From Thermodesulforhabdus norvegica (lineage in GTDB: Bacteria; Desulfobacterota; Syntrophobacteria; Syntrophobacterales; Thermodesulforhabdaceae): DNA of 64,000 bases. The position numbers and the translations under genes are program-made. A model generated the notes under the pieces. It made no database searches and was not told the origin of the DNA. It worked only from the letters and a program-made list of their open reading frames with translations. The DNA lies in assembly GCF_900114975.1 (NCBI RefSeq), contig NZ_FOUU01000002.1, positions 232,649 through 296,648 of the forward strand, in the 5' to 3' direction. Positions 15,455 through 25,239 of the stretch are shown one piece after another (position 1 is the stretch's first letter; the number at the start of each line of letters is the position of its first letter).

Positions 15455-18046
15455 TCAGCAGAGGTCGTCGAGGCGGTAATTCTGTTCCAGAAACCTCCGG
15501 GCAAAGAATTCTGCAGATTTATCCGTTGACATGAGCATGTCCATCTGCCTTGTGTACTCCAGCATGAGGCCTATCTGCCTGAGGCACTCCAGGAGATAGG
15601 GGGCTTCGTATTTTACTATTCGGCCTGTTACCCTGTCGCCTTTTACTTCAACGGAGAAGCCCAGTTCTTTCAGGATAATGCCGATACACTCAGCCCGCCG
15701 GTGCCGCCGCAGGTCGTCGGCCGCTCCGCCCATAAAGGAAAAGGATACGTAGTTTTTGTGAACCGTTTTTCCGCAATAGGCGTCCAGGAGGCTGTAGTGA
15801 TAGCCCACACGGGAATTGAAGTTAAGATATTTATCGGAAATCATTGCGTAACTCCGATCGCCAAATCGTTCGGCTCCGAGTTTCGGGGGCGATAGCATCT
15901 GTTCCGTCATTACCGAGAGAAAGCCTCTCAGGTCCACGGGGCGTGGCTCTTTCTGCCTTACCTTCTCGTCGGTCATCCCCGAAAGAAGTGCTCTCAGTGG
16001 AGGGTTGACTATTTCCTCGATTTCCACGGAATCCTTCTCCAGGAAGAGGTCTTCTTTAGCGAGTCCACCTCCCAGATCTATGATGTAGAGATCAATGGGA
16101 AGTGAGGCCTTGACGCGCAGTGCGAACCTTATTTCGTCTGACAGAGCATCGCCAATGGTGAACATCTCCTCGTAGGACTTTTCGTGAACGTACCGCATGA
16201 TGTCGTGAATGGTCCTGCAGTTGTGGGGGGAGAAGGAGGGATCCCGTGGTGATGTGAGGTTGAGCGGCACTATGTACTGGGCGACTCTGGCGAGAATGTT
16301 ATGAACGGGTGTGCCCGGGACGGTGGCCTTTCGACGATCTCTGTTTCTCAGAAGCTCCCGTATCGTTCCGGCAAAAATTCTTCTTCCTGTGGCATCGACG
16401 GTCACTTCCATCCCTTCTTTAAGTCTTTCCATAGCGCCCGGTACGCCCAGAAGTGTGGGTATGCCGAACTCCCTTGCGACCGATGCCATGTGGCCCGTTG
16501 TGGAGCCGTATTCACAGACGATTGCTGAAGCCTTGTTCATCAAAACCACGAACTGAGGCGACGAGTGCCTGGCGACGAGGATGCCGCCTTCCGGGAATTT
16601 GTCTAAATCCTCTTCGTCCCTGATTATAAAAACTCTGCCGGCTCCTGCTCCGGGACAGGCCGTTTCGCCTCCAGAAATAATGGGCTCAAGCCCTTTAACC
16701 TCCACCACTTCGTCCCGGCCGTCTTTCTCCCTTTCCACGTACTGGAGAGGTCTGCTCTGGAGGATCAGCAGGCGACCTTCGGGGTCAAGAGCCCATTCTG
16801 CGTCCTGAGGGCATCCGAAGTGGGACTCCAGGCGCAGGCCGTATTCTGCGAGGGTTATTATCTGATCTTCCCGAAGGCATGGGGCCGTGATCTTTTCCGG
16901 GCTGACGGCGGTTTCCCTGAGTCCTCCCGACGGGTTTCTCACCAGCTGGACGGGTTTCTCGGAGACCCGGATTTCCGCAATCTTCAGGGGCCGGCTTCGA
17001 TCTACCACGTATCTGTCCGGTTGCACGCGTCCTTCGACGGCATAGGGACCCAGCCCCCATACTGCGGAGATGATTATCTGGTTTGAGGAAGGCGAGGTTG
17101 GATCCGCCGTGTAAATTACACCGGCGGCCACTGAATCGATCATCTCAAGGCACAAAACCCCCATCGTTACGTCTTCATCGGGAATTCCGCTGTAGAATCT
17201 GTAAGCCAGGGCTCGGGGCGTGTAGAGGCTTGCAACGACTATTTTGTAAGCATCAACGAGCTTTTCCCTCGAGACGTTCAGGAGGGAGACATACTGACCT
17301 GCAAAGCTCCTTTCCGTGTCTTCGCCAACGGCACTGCTTCTCACGGCAACGGAGAAATCTTCGGCCTTCTTCCTCCGTGCAAGACCGTCGAAGGCCGCCA
17401 GAAGGGCGTCTTTCACTTCGTCGGGAACGGGGGATCTGAGGATAAGTGCCTGAATCTGTTCGCTCAGGTTCTGCGTCGCCGCAGTGTCGTTGAAGTCCGT
17501 GAGTTGCTTGAGTTTAGAAATTTCGGCTTTAAGGTCGTTCTTTTCAAAAAAGATGTGGAAAGCCTTCACGCTTACGGCGAATCCTTCCGGTACGGGGAGC
17601 TTTGCCCGGGAAGCTATTTCACCCAGGTGAGCGCTTTTACCTCCCACCCAATCACCCATGGTTAAGTCCACGTGTGAAAGAGGGAAGACGATGGTGCGGG
17701 GAAGAGAGGGTGGAGCAAGGGAGATCTCTTTTTCAATGGAATTCTTCAGGCTATCGAAGACCTCGTAGAGTGAAGCATAACGGTTTCCCGACATCCGGTT
17801 GAGTGCTCTTATCATCCTCAGAGCGTGAGAGACCGCCAGGGTTGCCCGGGATCGGACGTAATTCATGCCGACGATCTTACCGGTTCTGAGGGTCTCCGAT
17901 ATGTCCGAAATGATGTCGGCCAGCTCCACATTGGAGCTGAGGAGTTCCAGAAAGTCCGAATACCTTTCCCTGAGCTTCTGTCTGAGTTTTTCCCTCTGAA
18001 AGGCTCTCTTTTTACCTTTTCTCGATAAATACCTGAAGATCCTCAT
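15455..18046 (-). CDS. PEP-synthase-like protein lacking the PEP-binding barrel (paralogue 1)
   Basis: 863 residues. An N-terminal coiled region of about 130 residues of unknown function is followed by a pyruvate-phosphate-dikinase-type ATP-binding domain (about 135-450; VGGKSAHLGEIAS, AVRSSAVGEDTERSFAGQY). Next is a swivelling phosphohistidine domain with His519 in YGSTTGHMASVAREFGIPT. Instead of the C-terminal PEP/pyruvate TIM barrel there is a domain of about 280 residues (YIIDLGGGL, YHYSLLDAYCG, NYVSFSFMGGAADDLRRHRR) seen elsewhere only in the paralogue at 29868. It may autophosphorylate on the His and pass phosphate to an unidentified acceptor. Last gene of the leftward sigma-54 operon; the call by domain is firm, the function open. 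Confidence 0.88.
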   Translation of the reverse strand: MRIFRYLSRKGKKRAFQREKLRQKLRERYSDFLELLSSNVELADIISDISETLRTGKIVGMNYVRSRATLAVSHALRMIRALNRMSGNRYASLYEVFDSLKNSIEKEISLAPPSLPRTIVFPLSHVDLTMGDWVGGKSAHLGEIASRAKLPVPEGFAVSVKAFHIFFEKNDLKAEISKLKQLTDFNDTAATQNLSEQIQALILRSPVPDEVKDALLAAFDGLARRKKAEDFSVAVRSSAVGEDTERSFAGQYVSLLNVSREKLVDAYKIVVASLYTPRALAYRFYSGIPDEDVTMGVLCLEMIDSVAAGVIYTADPTSPSSNQIIISAVWGLGPYAVEGRVQPDRYVVDRSRPLKIAEIRVSEKPVQLVRNPSGGLRETAVSPEKITAPCLREDQIITLAEYGLRLESHFGCPQDAEWALDPEGRLLILQSRPLQYVEREKDGRDEVVEVKGLEPIISGGETACPGAGAGRVFIIRDEEDLDKFPEGGILVARHSSPQFVVLMNKASAIVCEYGSTTGHMASVAREFGIPTLLGVPGAMERLKEGMEVTVDATGRRIFAGTIRELLRNRDRRKATVPGTPVHNILARVAQYIVPLNLTSPRDPSFSPHNCRTIHDIMRYVHEKSYEEMFTIGDALSDEIRFALRVKASLPIDLYIIDLGGGLAKEDLFLEKDSVEIEEIVNPPLRALLSGMTDEKVRQKEPRPVDLRGFLSVMTEQMLSPPKLGAERFGDRSYAMISDKYLNFNSRVGYHYSLLDAYCGKTVHKNYVSFSFMGGAADDLRRHRRAECIGIILKELGFSVEVKGDRVTGRIVKYEAPYLLECLRQIGLMLEYTRQMDMLMSTDKSAEFFARRFLEQNYRLDDLC

Positions 18047-18052
18047 ACCTCT

Positions 18053-18448
18053 TCACTTCTGCTCCATTCTCAGGAGCCTTCTCTCGTGGGCTTCTCGTAT
18101 TTTTTCGATCAATGCCCTGAGGTCGGCCGGTTTCAGCATGTAGTCGTAAGCCCCGAGTTCCAGGCCTTTGAGGCTGGATTCCAGGGAACCATGACCCGTA
18201 AGGAGTATAACCTCTACGAAAGGTCGGCGTCTTTTTATGATTTCCAGAACCTCCAGGCCGTCCATTTCGGGCATGCGAATGTCCAGCACCACGACGTCAA
18301 CATCATGGGTTTCGAGAAGTTCAATCCCTTCTTTACCGCGCAGGGCGCCGTATGCTTCGAATCCACGGCGTTCAAGACGCCTTACCAGGGTTTCCACAAA
18401 ATCCCGTTCGTCATCAATTATCAGTACGCGGCACTTCCTTTCCGCCAT
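18053..18448 (-). CDS. Stand-alone response regulator receiver
   Basis: 131-residue CheY-like protein with intact active-site residues (IIDDERDF, VVVLDIRMPEMDG, LLTGHGS, DYMLKPADL) and no output domain. It lies between the Cache kinase gene (24 bases upstream) and the PEP-synthase-like gene (6 bases downstream). The layout mirrors kinase-receiver pairs at 4242-6338 and 25226-27341. GAGGTGACCC precedes the start. Confidence 0.93.
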   Translation of the reverse strand: MAERKCRVLIIDDERDFVETLVRRLERRGFEAYGALRGKEGIELLETHDVDVVVLDIRMPEMDGLEVLEIIKRRRPFVEVILLTGHGSLESSLKGLELGAYDYMLKPADLRALIEKIREAHERRLLRMEQK

Positions 18449-18471
18449 GGGTCACCTCTTTTAGGGCGTCG

Positions 18472-20133
18472 TTAAACCGGTGCCTTCACGGGCAAAAGGA
18501 CGGTGAAGACCGCTCCTTTGCCTTCTTCAGCAGCATTTTCGGCGGTTATGCGACCTCCCAGTTTCTGAACTATTGAATAAGTAATCGAAAGGCCCAGTCC
18601 CGTTCCCTTGCCGAGAGCTTTGGTGGTCACGAAGGGATCGAAAATCCTGTCGATGATGTTCTCGGGGATGCCGGGTCCGCTGTCGGCGATCCGGATCACC
18701 ACCTGTTGCCGGAAATCGTCGTAGTAGGTGTCGATCCATACGGTGCCGTCTTTATCTACTGCGTCCATGGCGTTGTTGAGGATGTTCAGAAAAACCTGCT
18801 GAAGTTGAGAAGGGTCGGTTGTGATGAGAGGGAGCTCTGGATCGAAATTCCTTACGATTTTTATGTTGCGATGAAAAGCTTCGTTTTCTATGAAGCTCAG
18901 ACACTCCTCGAGAATCCTGTGAAGATCCACCGACTCCTGAACGGGTTCCATGCGTCTTGCAAAGCCCAGCAGCCTGTGCGTTACCGTTCTGGCCCTGTCA
19001 ACGTGATATTCGATCTTTTCCACGGCGTCGGCAAACTCCTGGAAGTTTTTACTTGAAGAGATGTCTTCTTCTTCCAGGAGGTCTCTAAGCCATCCCGCCT
19101 TTTCCTTTATCACCGACAGTGGATTGTTGATTTCATGGGCGATGCCGGCAGCCAGACGCCCCAGTGCCATCATCTTGCTCGACTGAAGAAGGCTTGCATC
19201 GAGGGCTTCCTTTTCTCTTTCGGCCTCTATAAGCTGGTTGATCATTGCCCGGGATACCAAAAAGGCTCCGATGAAAACGATCGCGACGCCTCCCAGGCCG
19301 ATGATCAGGCTGAGCCTTCCCGCTTGATGCAGGGGTTTCAGCTCTTCTGTGAGGTCTATGGTTATGACCAGGAGCCAGGGAACGGTTTCAAGCCAGGCCG
19401 TGCCCACGAGGGAACGACTGCCCCGGAAGTCCATTTCCACCACGCGGGTTCCCCGAAAGTGCGGCCATCTGAATCCCGGAATTGCATCGAGAAGTTTTCC
19501 CTGGAAGCGTGGGGTTGTTTGATAAACACCGGCTTCGTTGAGCAGGAAGGCATCTCCGCCCTCCCCGATCTGTGCGGTCTTTACCAGAGACTCAAAAAAG
19601 TCCGTGTTTATCGTGGCTCTCAGGATCCACCACCGATCTTCTTCGTGGCGACTCACGGCCACGATAAAGTGAGGGTACTGCCTTACTCCGAGAAATACAT
19701 CGCTTATGTAGGTCCCGCGCCTCATGACTTCCCGAAACCACCGGGCGTCGGAGTAGTTAACCCCTTTGAGGGCATAGGGGCCGCAGTAGGCAATATGATC
19801 CCCCTTCTGGGTAATCACTCCCAGGTCTATGTAAAAGCGTGATTGACCCTGCATGAGCCGGAAAATGTACTCCAGGTATTCTTCGTCTTTCAGTTGTTCC
19901 ACGGAGTTGGTGTGGGCAACCGTCGAAAGCTGTGCTATCCTTTCACGGAAGAAGAGATCCAGAGCGTGCCGCCGATCTTCCACTATGGACCGCAGATACT
20001 CGGTTACCTGTCGGGTGTAGGATCTGTGAAATTCGTAATAAATCGACGTTCCAAGGATTGCGATGGGCATTACCGAAAAGAACATGATTGCTCCGATGAT
20101 CCTTATCTGAAGTGTCAGATATCGTCGTTCCAT
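18472..20133 (-). CDS. Membrane sensor histidine kinase with Cache domain
   Basis: 553 residues from the ATG at 20133. The longer open frame to 20304 lies inside the upstream activator gene and is low-complexity basic sequence, so I reject it. TM1 lies about 8-28, with a periplasmic Cache sensor ([39 protein letters not shown]), TM2 near 265-285, H333 ([11 protein letters not shown]) and a complete ATPase domain ([25 protein letters not shown]). It overlaps the activator gene end by 19 bases, which indicates translational coupling. Closest relatives in the window by motif are the kinases at 4242 and 25226. Confidence 0.93.
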   Translation of the reverse strand: MERRYLTLQIRIIGAIMFFSVMPIAILGTSIYYEFHRSYTRQVTEYLRSIVEDRRHALDLFFRERIAQLSTVAHTNSVEQLKDEEYLEYIFRLMQGQSRFYIDLGVITQKGDHIAYCGPYALKGVNYSDARWFREVMRRGTYISDVFLGVRQYPHFIVAVSRHEEDRWWILRATINTDFFESLVKTAQIGEGGDAFLLNEAGVYQTTPRFQGKLLDAIPGFRWPHFRGTRVVEMDFRGSRSLVGTAWLETVPWLLVITIDLTEELKPLHQAGRLSLIIGLGGVAIVFIGAFLVSRAMINQLIEAEREKEALDASLLQSSKMMALGRLAAGIAHEINNPLSVIKEKAGWLRDLLEEEDISSSKNFQEFADAVEKIEYHVDRARTVTHRLLGFARRMEPVQESVDLHRILEECLSFIENEAFHRNIKIVRNFDPELPLITTDPSQLQQVFLNILNNAMDAVDKDGTVWIDTYYDDFRQQVVIRIADSGPGIPENIIDRIFDPFVTTKALGKGTGLGLSITYSIVQKLGGRITAENAAEEGKGAVFTVLLPVKAPV

Positions 20134-21596
20134 GTCCGGCCTGCCTGATGACTTTCCCGAGAACGAAATTCCTGAGCCTGAATGCCTTCTTCTTTCATGA
20201 TCTGATGGAGGTACTGCCTCTGAATGCCGGCCAGTTCTGCCGCCCGTGAGACGTTGCCTCCGCATCTTCTTAAGAGCGAAGTTATGTACAGCCTGTGAAA
20301 CCATCGAATGATCCGGTTTCTGGCGTCTTTGAAGGGCAATGTGAGTATAAAAGAGACCTCTTCGGCGTCCTCCCGGTTTAACGTTTTACAGGGAGACCCG
20401 GGGTCTCTTTCGGTTTTACGGGTTGCCTGGTGGGAGAGCAGGTGTTCCCGCTCCAGCACCTCTCCTGTTGAAAGAATAACCGCCCGCTCGATGGTGTGGG
20501 CCAGCTCCCTGACGTTGCCCTGCCACGTCCTGGAGACGAGCAGACGCAGAGCTTCGGGGGAAAGGGAGCGAACGGGTTTTCCGTGAAGGTGAGCATATTT
20601 TTTCAGGAAAAATTGACTTAAGATGGGAATGTCCTCTTTGCGCTCGTCCAGGTCGGGGACGTGGATGTGGAAGACCTTAAGGCGATAGTAGAGATCTTCC
20701 CGGAAGGTTTTGTCTTCTACGGCCTTTTCCAGGTTTTTGTTCGTTGCCGCTATGATTCTCACGTCGGCCTTTTTCAATTCGTTACTACCGAGGGGCCTGT
20801 ATTCACCGTGCTCCAGAAGCCTGAGCAGTTTTGCCTGAACCGCCATGGGCATATCGCCGACCTCATCGAGAAAGAGCGTCCCACCCTGAGCTTCCTCGAT
20901 CAGGCCCTTTCTGTCCTTCCACGCTCCGGTGAAGGCCCCTCTGACATAGCCGAAGAGCTCACTTTCCAGAATGGATTCTGGAATTGCGGCGCAGTTTATA
21001 CTGACGAATCTCCTGCTTCGCCTGGAGCTCAGCCTGTGTATCGCCTGGGCTACCAGTTCTTTTCCGGTTCCGCTGGAACCCGTTATAAGCACCGTGGCAT
21101 TCGTGGGGGCCACCTGAAAAATCATGGCGCGCACGCGACAGATGGCCTCACTGCTTCCCACTATTCCCAGATTTTCTTCCTGCTCGCCTATTATCTCCTT
21201 GAGGCTCCTGTTTTCGGCAAGTATTCTCCTCCACTCCAGTGCCCTGGAAAGGGCGATCAGGAGCCTTTCTTTTTTGAAAGGCTTGGTGATGTAGTCGAAG
21301 GCTCCCTTTTTAACGGCTTCCACCGCCGACTCGATGGTCCCGTAGGCCGTGAGCACGATGGCCTCCAGGTCAGGCTGAATGGTTTTCGCTTCCTGAATGA
21401 AGCGTATTCCGTCCATGCCGGGCATCTTCAGGTCGACCACAGCGGCATGAACTCTCGTTTTTTTAAGCTCTTCCAGCGCCGCATAGGGATCTGAATGCTT
21501 CAGAACCCTGTAATTTGCTCTGGTCGTGAGAATCCGTTCCAGAAGACGAAGCATATCGGGTTCGTCGTCGACCACCAGGATGGTTTCATCCTTCAT
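20115..21596 (-). CDS. NtrC-family response regulator (receiver-AAA+-Fis)
   Basis: 493-residue sigma-54 activator. A receiver spans 1-120 (VVDDEPDM, AAVVDLKMPGMDG, VLTAYGT, DYITKPF). The AAA+ domain spans about 145-380 with Walker A GSSGTGKE, GAFTGA, Walker B LFLDEVGDMP and FREDLYYRLK. The C-terminal helix-turn-helix contains CGGNVSRAAELAGIQRQYL. All key residues are intact, so it should be a working enhancer-binding protein. It is encoded inside the leftward operon and is the best candidate to bind the palindrome at 24677-24706 between the two divergent sigma-54 promoters, which would make the circuit autoregulatory. That link is inferred. Confidence 0.95.
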   Translation of the reverse strand: MKDETILVVDDEPDMLRLLERILTTRANYRVLKHSDPYAALEELKKTRVHAAVVDLKMPGMDGIRFIQEAKTIQPDLEAIVLTAYGTIESAVEAVKKGAFDYITKPFKKERLLIALSRALEWRRILAENRSLKEIIGEQEENLGIVGSSEAICRVRAMIFQVAPTNATVLITGSSGTGKELVAQAIHRLSSRRSRRFVSINCAAIPESILESELFGYVRGAFTGAWKDRKGLIEEAQGGTLFLDEVGDMPMAVQAKLLRLLEHGEYRPLGSNELKKADVRIIAATNKNLEKAVEDKTFREDLYYRLKVFHIHVPDLDERKEDIPILSQFFLKKYAHLHGKPVRSLSPEALRLLVSRTWQGNVRELAHTIERAVILSTGEVLEREHLLSHQATRKTERDPGSPCKTLNREDAEEVSFILTLPFKDARNRIIRWFHRLYITSLLRRCGGNVSRAAELAGIQRQYLHQIMKEEGIQAQEFRSRESHQAGRTWNDDI

Positions 21597-23640
21597 GAGT
21601 CTTCCTCCGGAACTGCCGGGAGCTTGATGCGGAAAAGCGTACCTCCTCCACGACCTTCCGACCCCTTAGCGGAGCTTTCGCAGGTGATGGTTCCCCCGTA
21701 CCTTGTGACAATCCCGTACGTTACGAAAAGCCCCAATCCCGTTCCTTCCCCTTCGGGCTTTGTTGTGAAGAAAGGCTCGAATATTCTGTCCAGGTACTCT
21801 TCGGGAATTCCTTCTCCGGTGTCGGCAACTTCAACAACCACGGGCCCTTCGGCCCCGTCCCTGAAGGTTCTTATGGAGAGTGTTCCTCCCTGTTTCATGG
21901 CAGCCCTGGCATTGGTGATCAGGTTAAGAAAGACCTGCTGTAACTCACCGGGGTCCGCTGCCACGCAGGGAAGGTTTTCCTGGAGCTCCGTGACGACTTC
22001 TATGTGACCCTGTTCGAGGAAGTGGCCTACCAGGCGAAGCAGTTCGGAAATGCAGGCATTCACATCGGCCTTACCGTTTTCGCTGCCGTTTTTTCGGGCG
22101 AAGCTCAGAAGGTTTTCCACCACCCTTTTGCAGAGGCTACCCTGCTTTTCGATTGTGAGCAGATCTTCGTATTCCTCGGAATCGGGGGGAAACTTTTCTT
22201 TAAGCAGATCGCAGAAACCAAGAATCACGCCCAGAGGGTTGTTTATTTCGTGGGCAACCCCGGCCGCAAGGGTTCCCAGAGAAGCCAGTTTCTCGGCATT
22301 GATAAGCTGACGTTCCAGCTTCCTGTGTTCCGTAAGATCACGGACTATGCAAAGGGCGGCTTCGCCCTCGGGGTTTTCAAAACCGAAGGGACATACCGTA
22401 ACGGAGAGGAACATTAAGGCGGCGCCCGGTTTCAGAGGAGCTTCGATCTCTTTGCGGCAACTCCTGCGGTGGGTTAGTACACGGGCAACCATCTCCTTGA
22501 GCTTTGACGCCGCCTCAGGGGAAAAGATTTCTTCAACGGGCCTGTTGACGGCACTGAGGGGGGAGATTCCCAGAAAGCGGGCCGTGAAGCTGTTTATTGA
22601 GCCGATCAGACCGTCGGGGGTTATGGTGAATATGAAGTCCTCTGCGCTTTCCACGAGAGAACGGTAGCGATCTTCTGAACGGCGCAGTTCTCGTGTTCGT
22701 TCTTCCACCAGTCGCTCTAGATTGTCTGTCCACTTTCGTTCCCGGTAGGTGATGAAAATCCCGCCGCCCACCAGGATCAGGAAAACGAACCCGTAAACGG
22801 CAAAAAGCTTTTTACCAACGGATCTGACGGTCCCCTCGACCTCCCATATGGGAACAACCACGGCAAGAGACCAGGAAATACCCTCGGGTGATTCAGGTTT
22901 CACGGGGGTGTAGGCTATGAGTTTCTCGACCGGTCCAACCCAGTCTCTGTGCCAGGCCGACCAGTACCTTCCGGTTCCCCTCTCGCCTCTGATCATGGCC
23001 CTCTGAATGCGGTTAATCGACTCGTAGGGAAGGCCCGGTGCCACCTTTTCTCTTATGGAGAAGGCATTCCGGCCCACAAAGGAATCCATGGGGTGGTAGA
23101 GAAAACGGCCCCGGTCGTCGATGAGCCAGGCATATCCAGTTTTCCCCGATCTTATTTCCCGAAGAAGGGGTTCCAGAAAGAGATAAACATCGATAAGGGC
23201 AACGATAAACGGTCCTTCTTCTGACGGGACCACGAGGAGTCCCAGAGGCCTTCCGTTGTACTCCTTCGTCACATCGAGCCATGTCGGCCCGGCGGAGTTG
23301 CAGGCCCGGATCGAAGCTCCAAAGAGGGACTCCTGACCTGAAAACTTCCCGTGGCGCAGTCGAGAAGCGCAACCTCCAGAACCCCCCAGGATTTTAAATC
23401 CTCCCGTTCGCCCACCGGGTTTGTTGAAGGGCTCAGTTGTTGCGTAAGCCTGCTGAACTTCTCGGCTATGGATTTTGTCGCAACGTCGGCAAGGATCATC
23501 TGCTGACCGTTAAATTGCTCGATGACGGCATTGCGGATGGCTCTGTCTGCCAAGATACCCAGGCTTATCAGGATCATAACGCCCATCAGGGCTACGGTAA
23601 CAATAACGGGAATGCCGACCACATCACGGCTTAATTTCAC
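21593..23640 (-). pseudogene. Membrane histidine kinase with PAS domain, interrupted by a one-base frameshift
   Basis: Two adjacent open frames make one kinase. The 5' part (to 23269) has a TM segment (IPVIVTVALMGVMILISLG) and the first half of a Cache-like sensor. The 3' part (21593-23272) has the remainder of the sensor, a second TM, a coiled coil, PAS, H-box [11 protein letters not shown] and a complete ATPase domain (NLITNARAAM, DTGEGIPE, GEGTGLGL). At about 23348-23350 a GGG run needs one extra G; with it, the frame continues as TGKFSGQESLFGASIRACNS and on into LDVTKEYNGRPLG. It may be a sequencing error or a real mutation. The 5' start is GTG at 23640 with GGAGG nine bases upstream. Its 3' end overlaps the activator start. 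Confidence 0.8.
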
Positions 23641-24556
23641 AGCCCGCCTCACCTCCGCTTAACCAGACCGTAAAAGTGGTTCCCCGCCCGGGAGCGCTGT
23701 CCACATCAATGGCCCCTCCGAGTTTGTCTGCAAGAACCTGGCAGAGCGCCAGCCCTATGCCCGTTCCGGTGCCTTCGTCCTTTGTCGTGAAGAAAGGCTC
23801 GAATATTTTCTCCCTGATTTCCTCCGGAATACCGGGGCCGTTATCTGAAACCGAGAAGAAGACCGTCCCGTGATTGCTTCGACCTGTTGAAATAACGATT
23901 TCTCCTTTTCCCTCGTCTTCCAGGGCGTGAACGGCGTTATTCAGAAGATTTACCAATATCAGGCGGACGATCTGGGGATCGGTCTTCACGGGTGGAAGGG
24001 CGAGATCGAGATTTCTTACGAAAAGGATTTTCCTGTTTCCGATAACCCGTTCAACCGTTCTGATCACGTCGTCAACCAGTCTGTTGAGGTCTATCTGTTG
24101 CAATAAGGGCCTATCCTGCCGTGCCATCTGAAGAAGCCGGCGGGTTACCTCGGCACACCGCCTTACGTGATCTCTTATGACCGAAAGGGATTCCCGGATT
24201 TCACCGAGAAGATCATCTGCAATCTTTTCCGGAGTTCTCGATATCAGGCCCTCAATCCATTGAACCTCCTGGTCGATCACGGCGAGAGGGTTATTGACTT
24301 CGTGGGCAATGCCGGATGCGAGTGTGCCCAGAGCGGCAAGCTTTTGAGACCTTATAAGACTTTCCCTGACCACGGTCTTTTCTTTTTTGAGCGCCTCAAT
24401 TCGCCTCTCGTGCCTCAGGTACTGCCACGAAGACATGAGCACAAGGCATAACAACCCGCCGACTTCTGCCTTCGTCTTGTGCACATGGATTCCGTAAAGG
24501 GCGACCAGCGCGCAGCTCCACTGAAGTGCAAGACTCATAAGGCTTCCCGGGTTCAT
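23624..24556 (-). CDS. Sensor histidine kinase, short membrane type
   Basis: 310 residues: two hydrophobic N-terminal segments (about 5-23 and 32-45) with almost no periplasmic loop, a short coiled coil, H85 (LASGIAHEVNNP) and an intact ATPase domain (N-box NLLNNAVHAL, DNGPGIPEE, FFTTKDEGTGTGIGL). No sensor domain is visible, so signal input must come through the membrane part or a partner. First gene of the leftward operon, about 47 bases after the sigma-54 promoter at 24603-24618. It overlaps the next kinase gene by 17 bases. Confidence 0.92.
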   Translation of the reverse strand: MNPGSLMSLALQWSCALVALYGIHVHKTKAEVGGLLCLVLMSSWQYLRHERRIEALKKEKTVVRESLIRSQKLAALGTLASGIAHEVNNPLAVIDQEVQWIEGLISRTPEKIADDLLGEIRESLSVIRDHVRRCAEVTRRLLQMARQDRPLLQQIDLNRLVDDVIRTVERVIGNRKILFVRNLDLALPPVKTDPQIVRLILVNLLNNAVHALEDEGKGEIVISTGRSNHGTVFFSVSDNGPGIPEEIREKIFEPFFTTKDEGTGTGIGLALCQVLADKLGGAIDVDSAPGRGTTFTVWLSGGEAGCEIKP

Positions 24557-24602
24557 GATCGGCCCTCAGTCCTGATCAGTCCTGATTCGTTCAGGCTATA
24601 TG

Positions 24603-24618
24603 AGCAAATGCCGGGCCA
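24603..24618 (-). promoter_or_regulatory. Sigma-54 promoter, leftward operon
   Basis: Read on the minus strand: TGGCCCGGCATTTGCT. One base differs from the consensus TGGCACG-N4-TTGCW, with GG and GC ten bases apart. It drives the kinase-kinase-activator-kinase-receiver-PEP-synthase-like operon ending at 15455. Confidence 0.8.
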
Positions 24619-24676
24619 TCTGGCCGCCGGTCTTCAAAGGTGATCCGGGAAGCCGGTTCCGGCGTTAGTCCCTGTC

Positions 24677-24706
24677 GGCAGACTTTACACATCTGTAAAG
24701 CCTGCC
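24677..24706. promoter_or_regulatory. 30-bp palindrome between divergent sigma-54 promoters (enhancer site)
   Basis: GGCAG-N-CTTTACA-N4-TGTAAAG-N-CTGCC is a perfect inverted repeat, with further near-match outside. Its centre lies about 74 bases from the -24 GG of each flanking sigma-54 promoter, so one activator complex could serve both. The TGTAAA core matches the direct repeats upstream of the chemoreceptor promoter at 10541-10572. Confidence 0.8.
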
Positions 24707-24763
24707 AACACCCCGACGGGTGGTTCGGTGCTGCGATGCAGTGATTTTCGGGCTCCTGAGGTG

Positions 24764-24779
24764 TGGCATGCTACTTGCC
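24764..24779 (+). promoter_or_regulatory. Sigma-54 promoter, rightward operon
   Basis: TGGCATGCTACTTGCC matches TGGCACG-N4-TTGCW at all but two positions, with the required ten-base GG/GC spacing. It overlaps the in-frame GTG at 24763, so translation must begin later (ATG 24826). It drives the receiver-kinase-TSUP-PEP-synthase-like operon. Confidence 0.8.
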
Positions 24780-24825
24780 CTCAGGTCCTGCGAGTTCACC
24801 GGAAAGTGCACGGAGTTACGGAACA

Positions 24826-25239
24826 ATGGAACCTTCGGGGTGTCGGGTGTTGGTTATAGACAGAAACAGACACGTTCGGTCGCTTCTGCAGAGAGAGCTT
24901 CTCAGAGACGGGCACGAGGTGGAAACCGCACCGGGAGACGGGGTGGTCGGAGGTAAGGCGGGGGTATCTTACGACATCGTCATACTGGATGCGGAACTGC
25001 TTCACGGCTCAATGTGGAACTCTTTAGAAACCCTTCGCAGCCAGAGTCCGCACATGGTCGTCATCCTTCACTCTCTCGATCTGCCCCCCGACGCCCTGAA
25101 TGGAGTCATTCCGCCGGGCTGGCACGGACGCGTTACGGTGGTCGAAAAGGGAAATCTGGTGGCCCTTCGAGAGGTAATCCTGGTCTACGCCGAGTGCTGT
25201 TGTGGCGGAAAGAGGAGAAGGAGCGATGGGAAGGAATGA
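24826..25239 (+). CDS. Divergent receiver-domain protein
   Basis: 137 residues with a recognisable but drifted receiver fold: RVLVIDRNRHVRSLL, a kept phosphoacceptor-type Asp in YDIVILDAELL, and a Lys in VTVVEKGNL. The second acidic-pocket residue and the usual Thr region are not clear, so phosphorylation is uncertain. The start at ATG 24826 (GGAG ten bases upstream) is fixed by the sigma-54 promoter at 24764. The C-terminus is Cys/Arg-rich (ECCCGGKRRR). It overlaps the following kinase gene by 14 bases. Confidence 0.75.
   Translation: MEPSGCRVLVIDRNRHVRSLLQRELLRDGHEVETAPGDGVVGGKAGVSYDIVILDAELLHGSMWNSLETLRSQSPHMVVILHSLDLPPDALNGVIPPGWHGRVTVVEKGNLVALREVILVYAECCCGGKRRRSDGKE

Noticed and set aside
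20134-20304. N-terminal extension of the Cache kinase to 20304
   Set aside because: It overlaps the activator coding region, is Arg/Ser-rich without family similarity, and the TM1 of the kinase follows ATG 20133 directly.
23013-23372. Separate minus-strand open frame in the frameshift area
   Set aside because: Its sequence is in the third frame of the kinase gene, and neither kinase fragment uses it; it is a shadow.
24763-24825. GTG 24763 as start of the divergent receiver
   Set aside because: It coincides with the sigma-54 promoter at 24764-24779, upstream of any expected transcript start.
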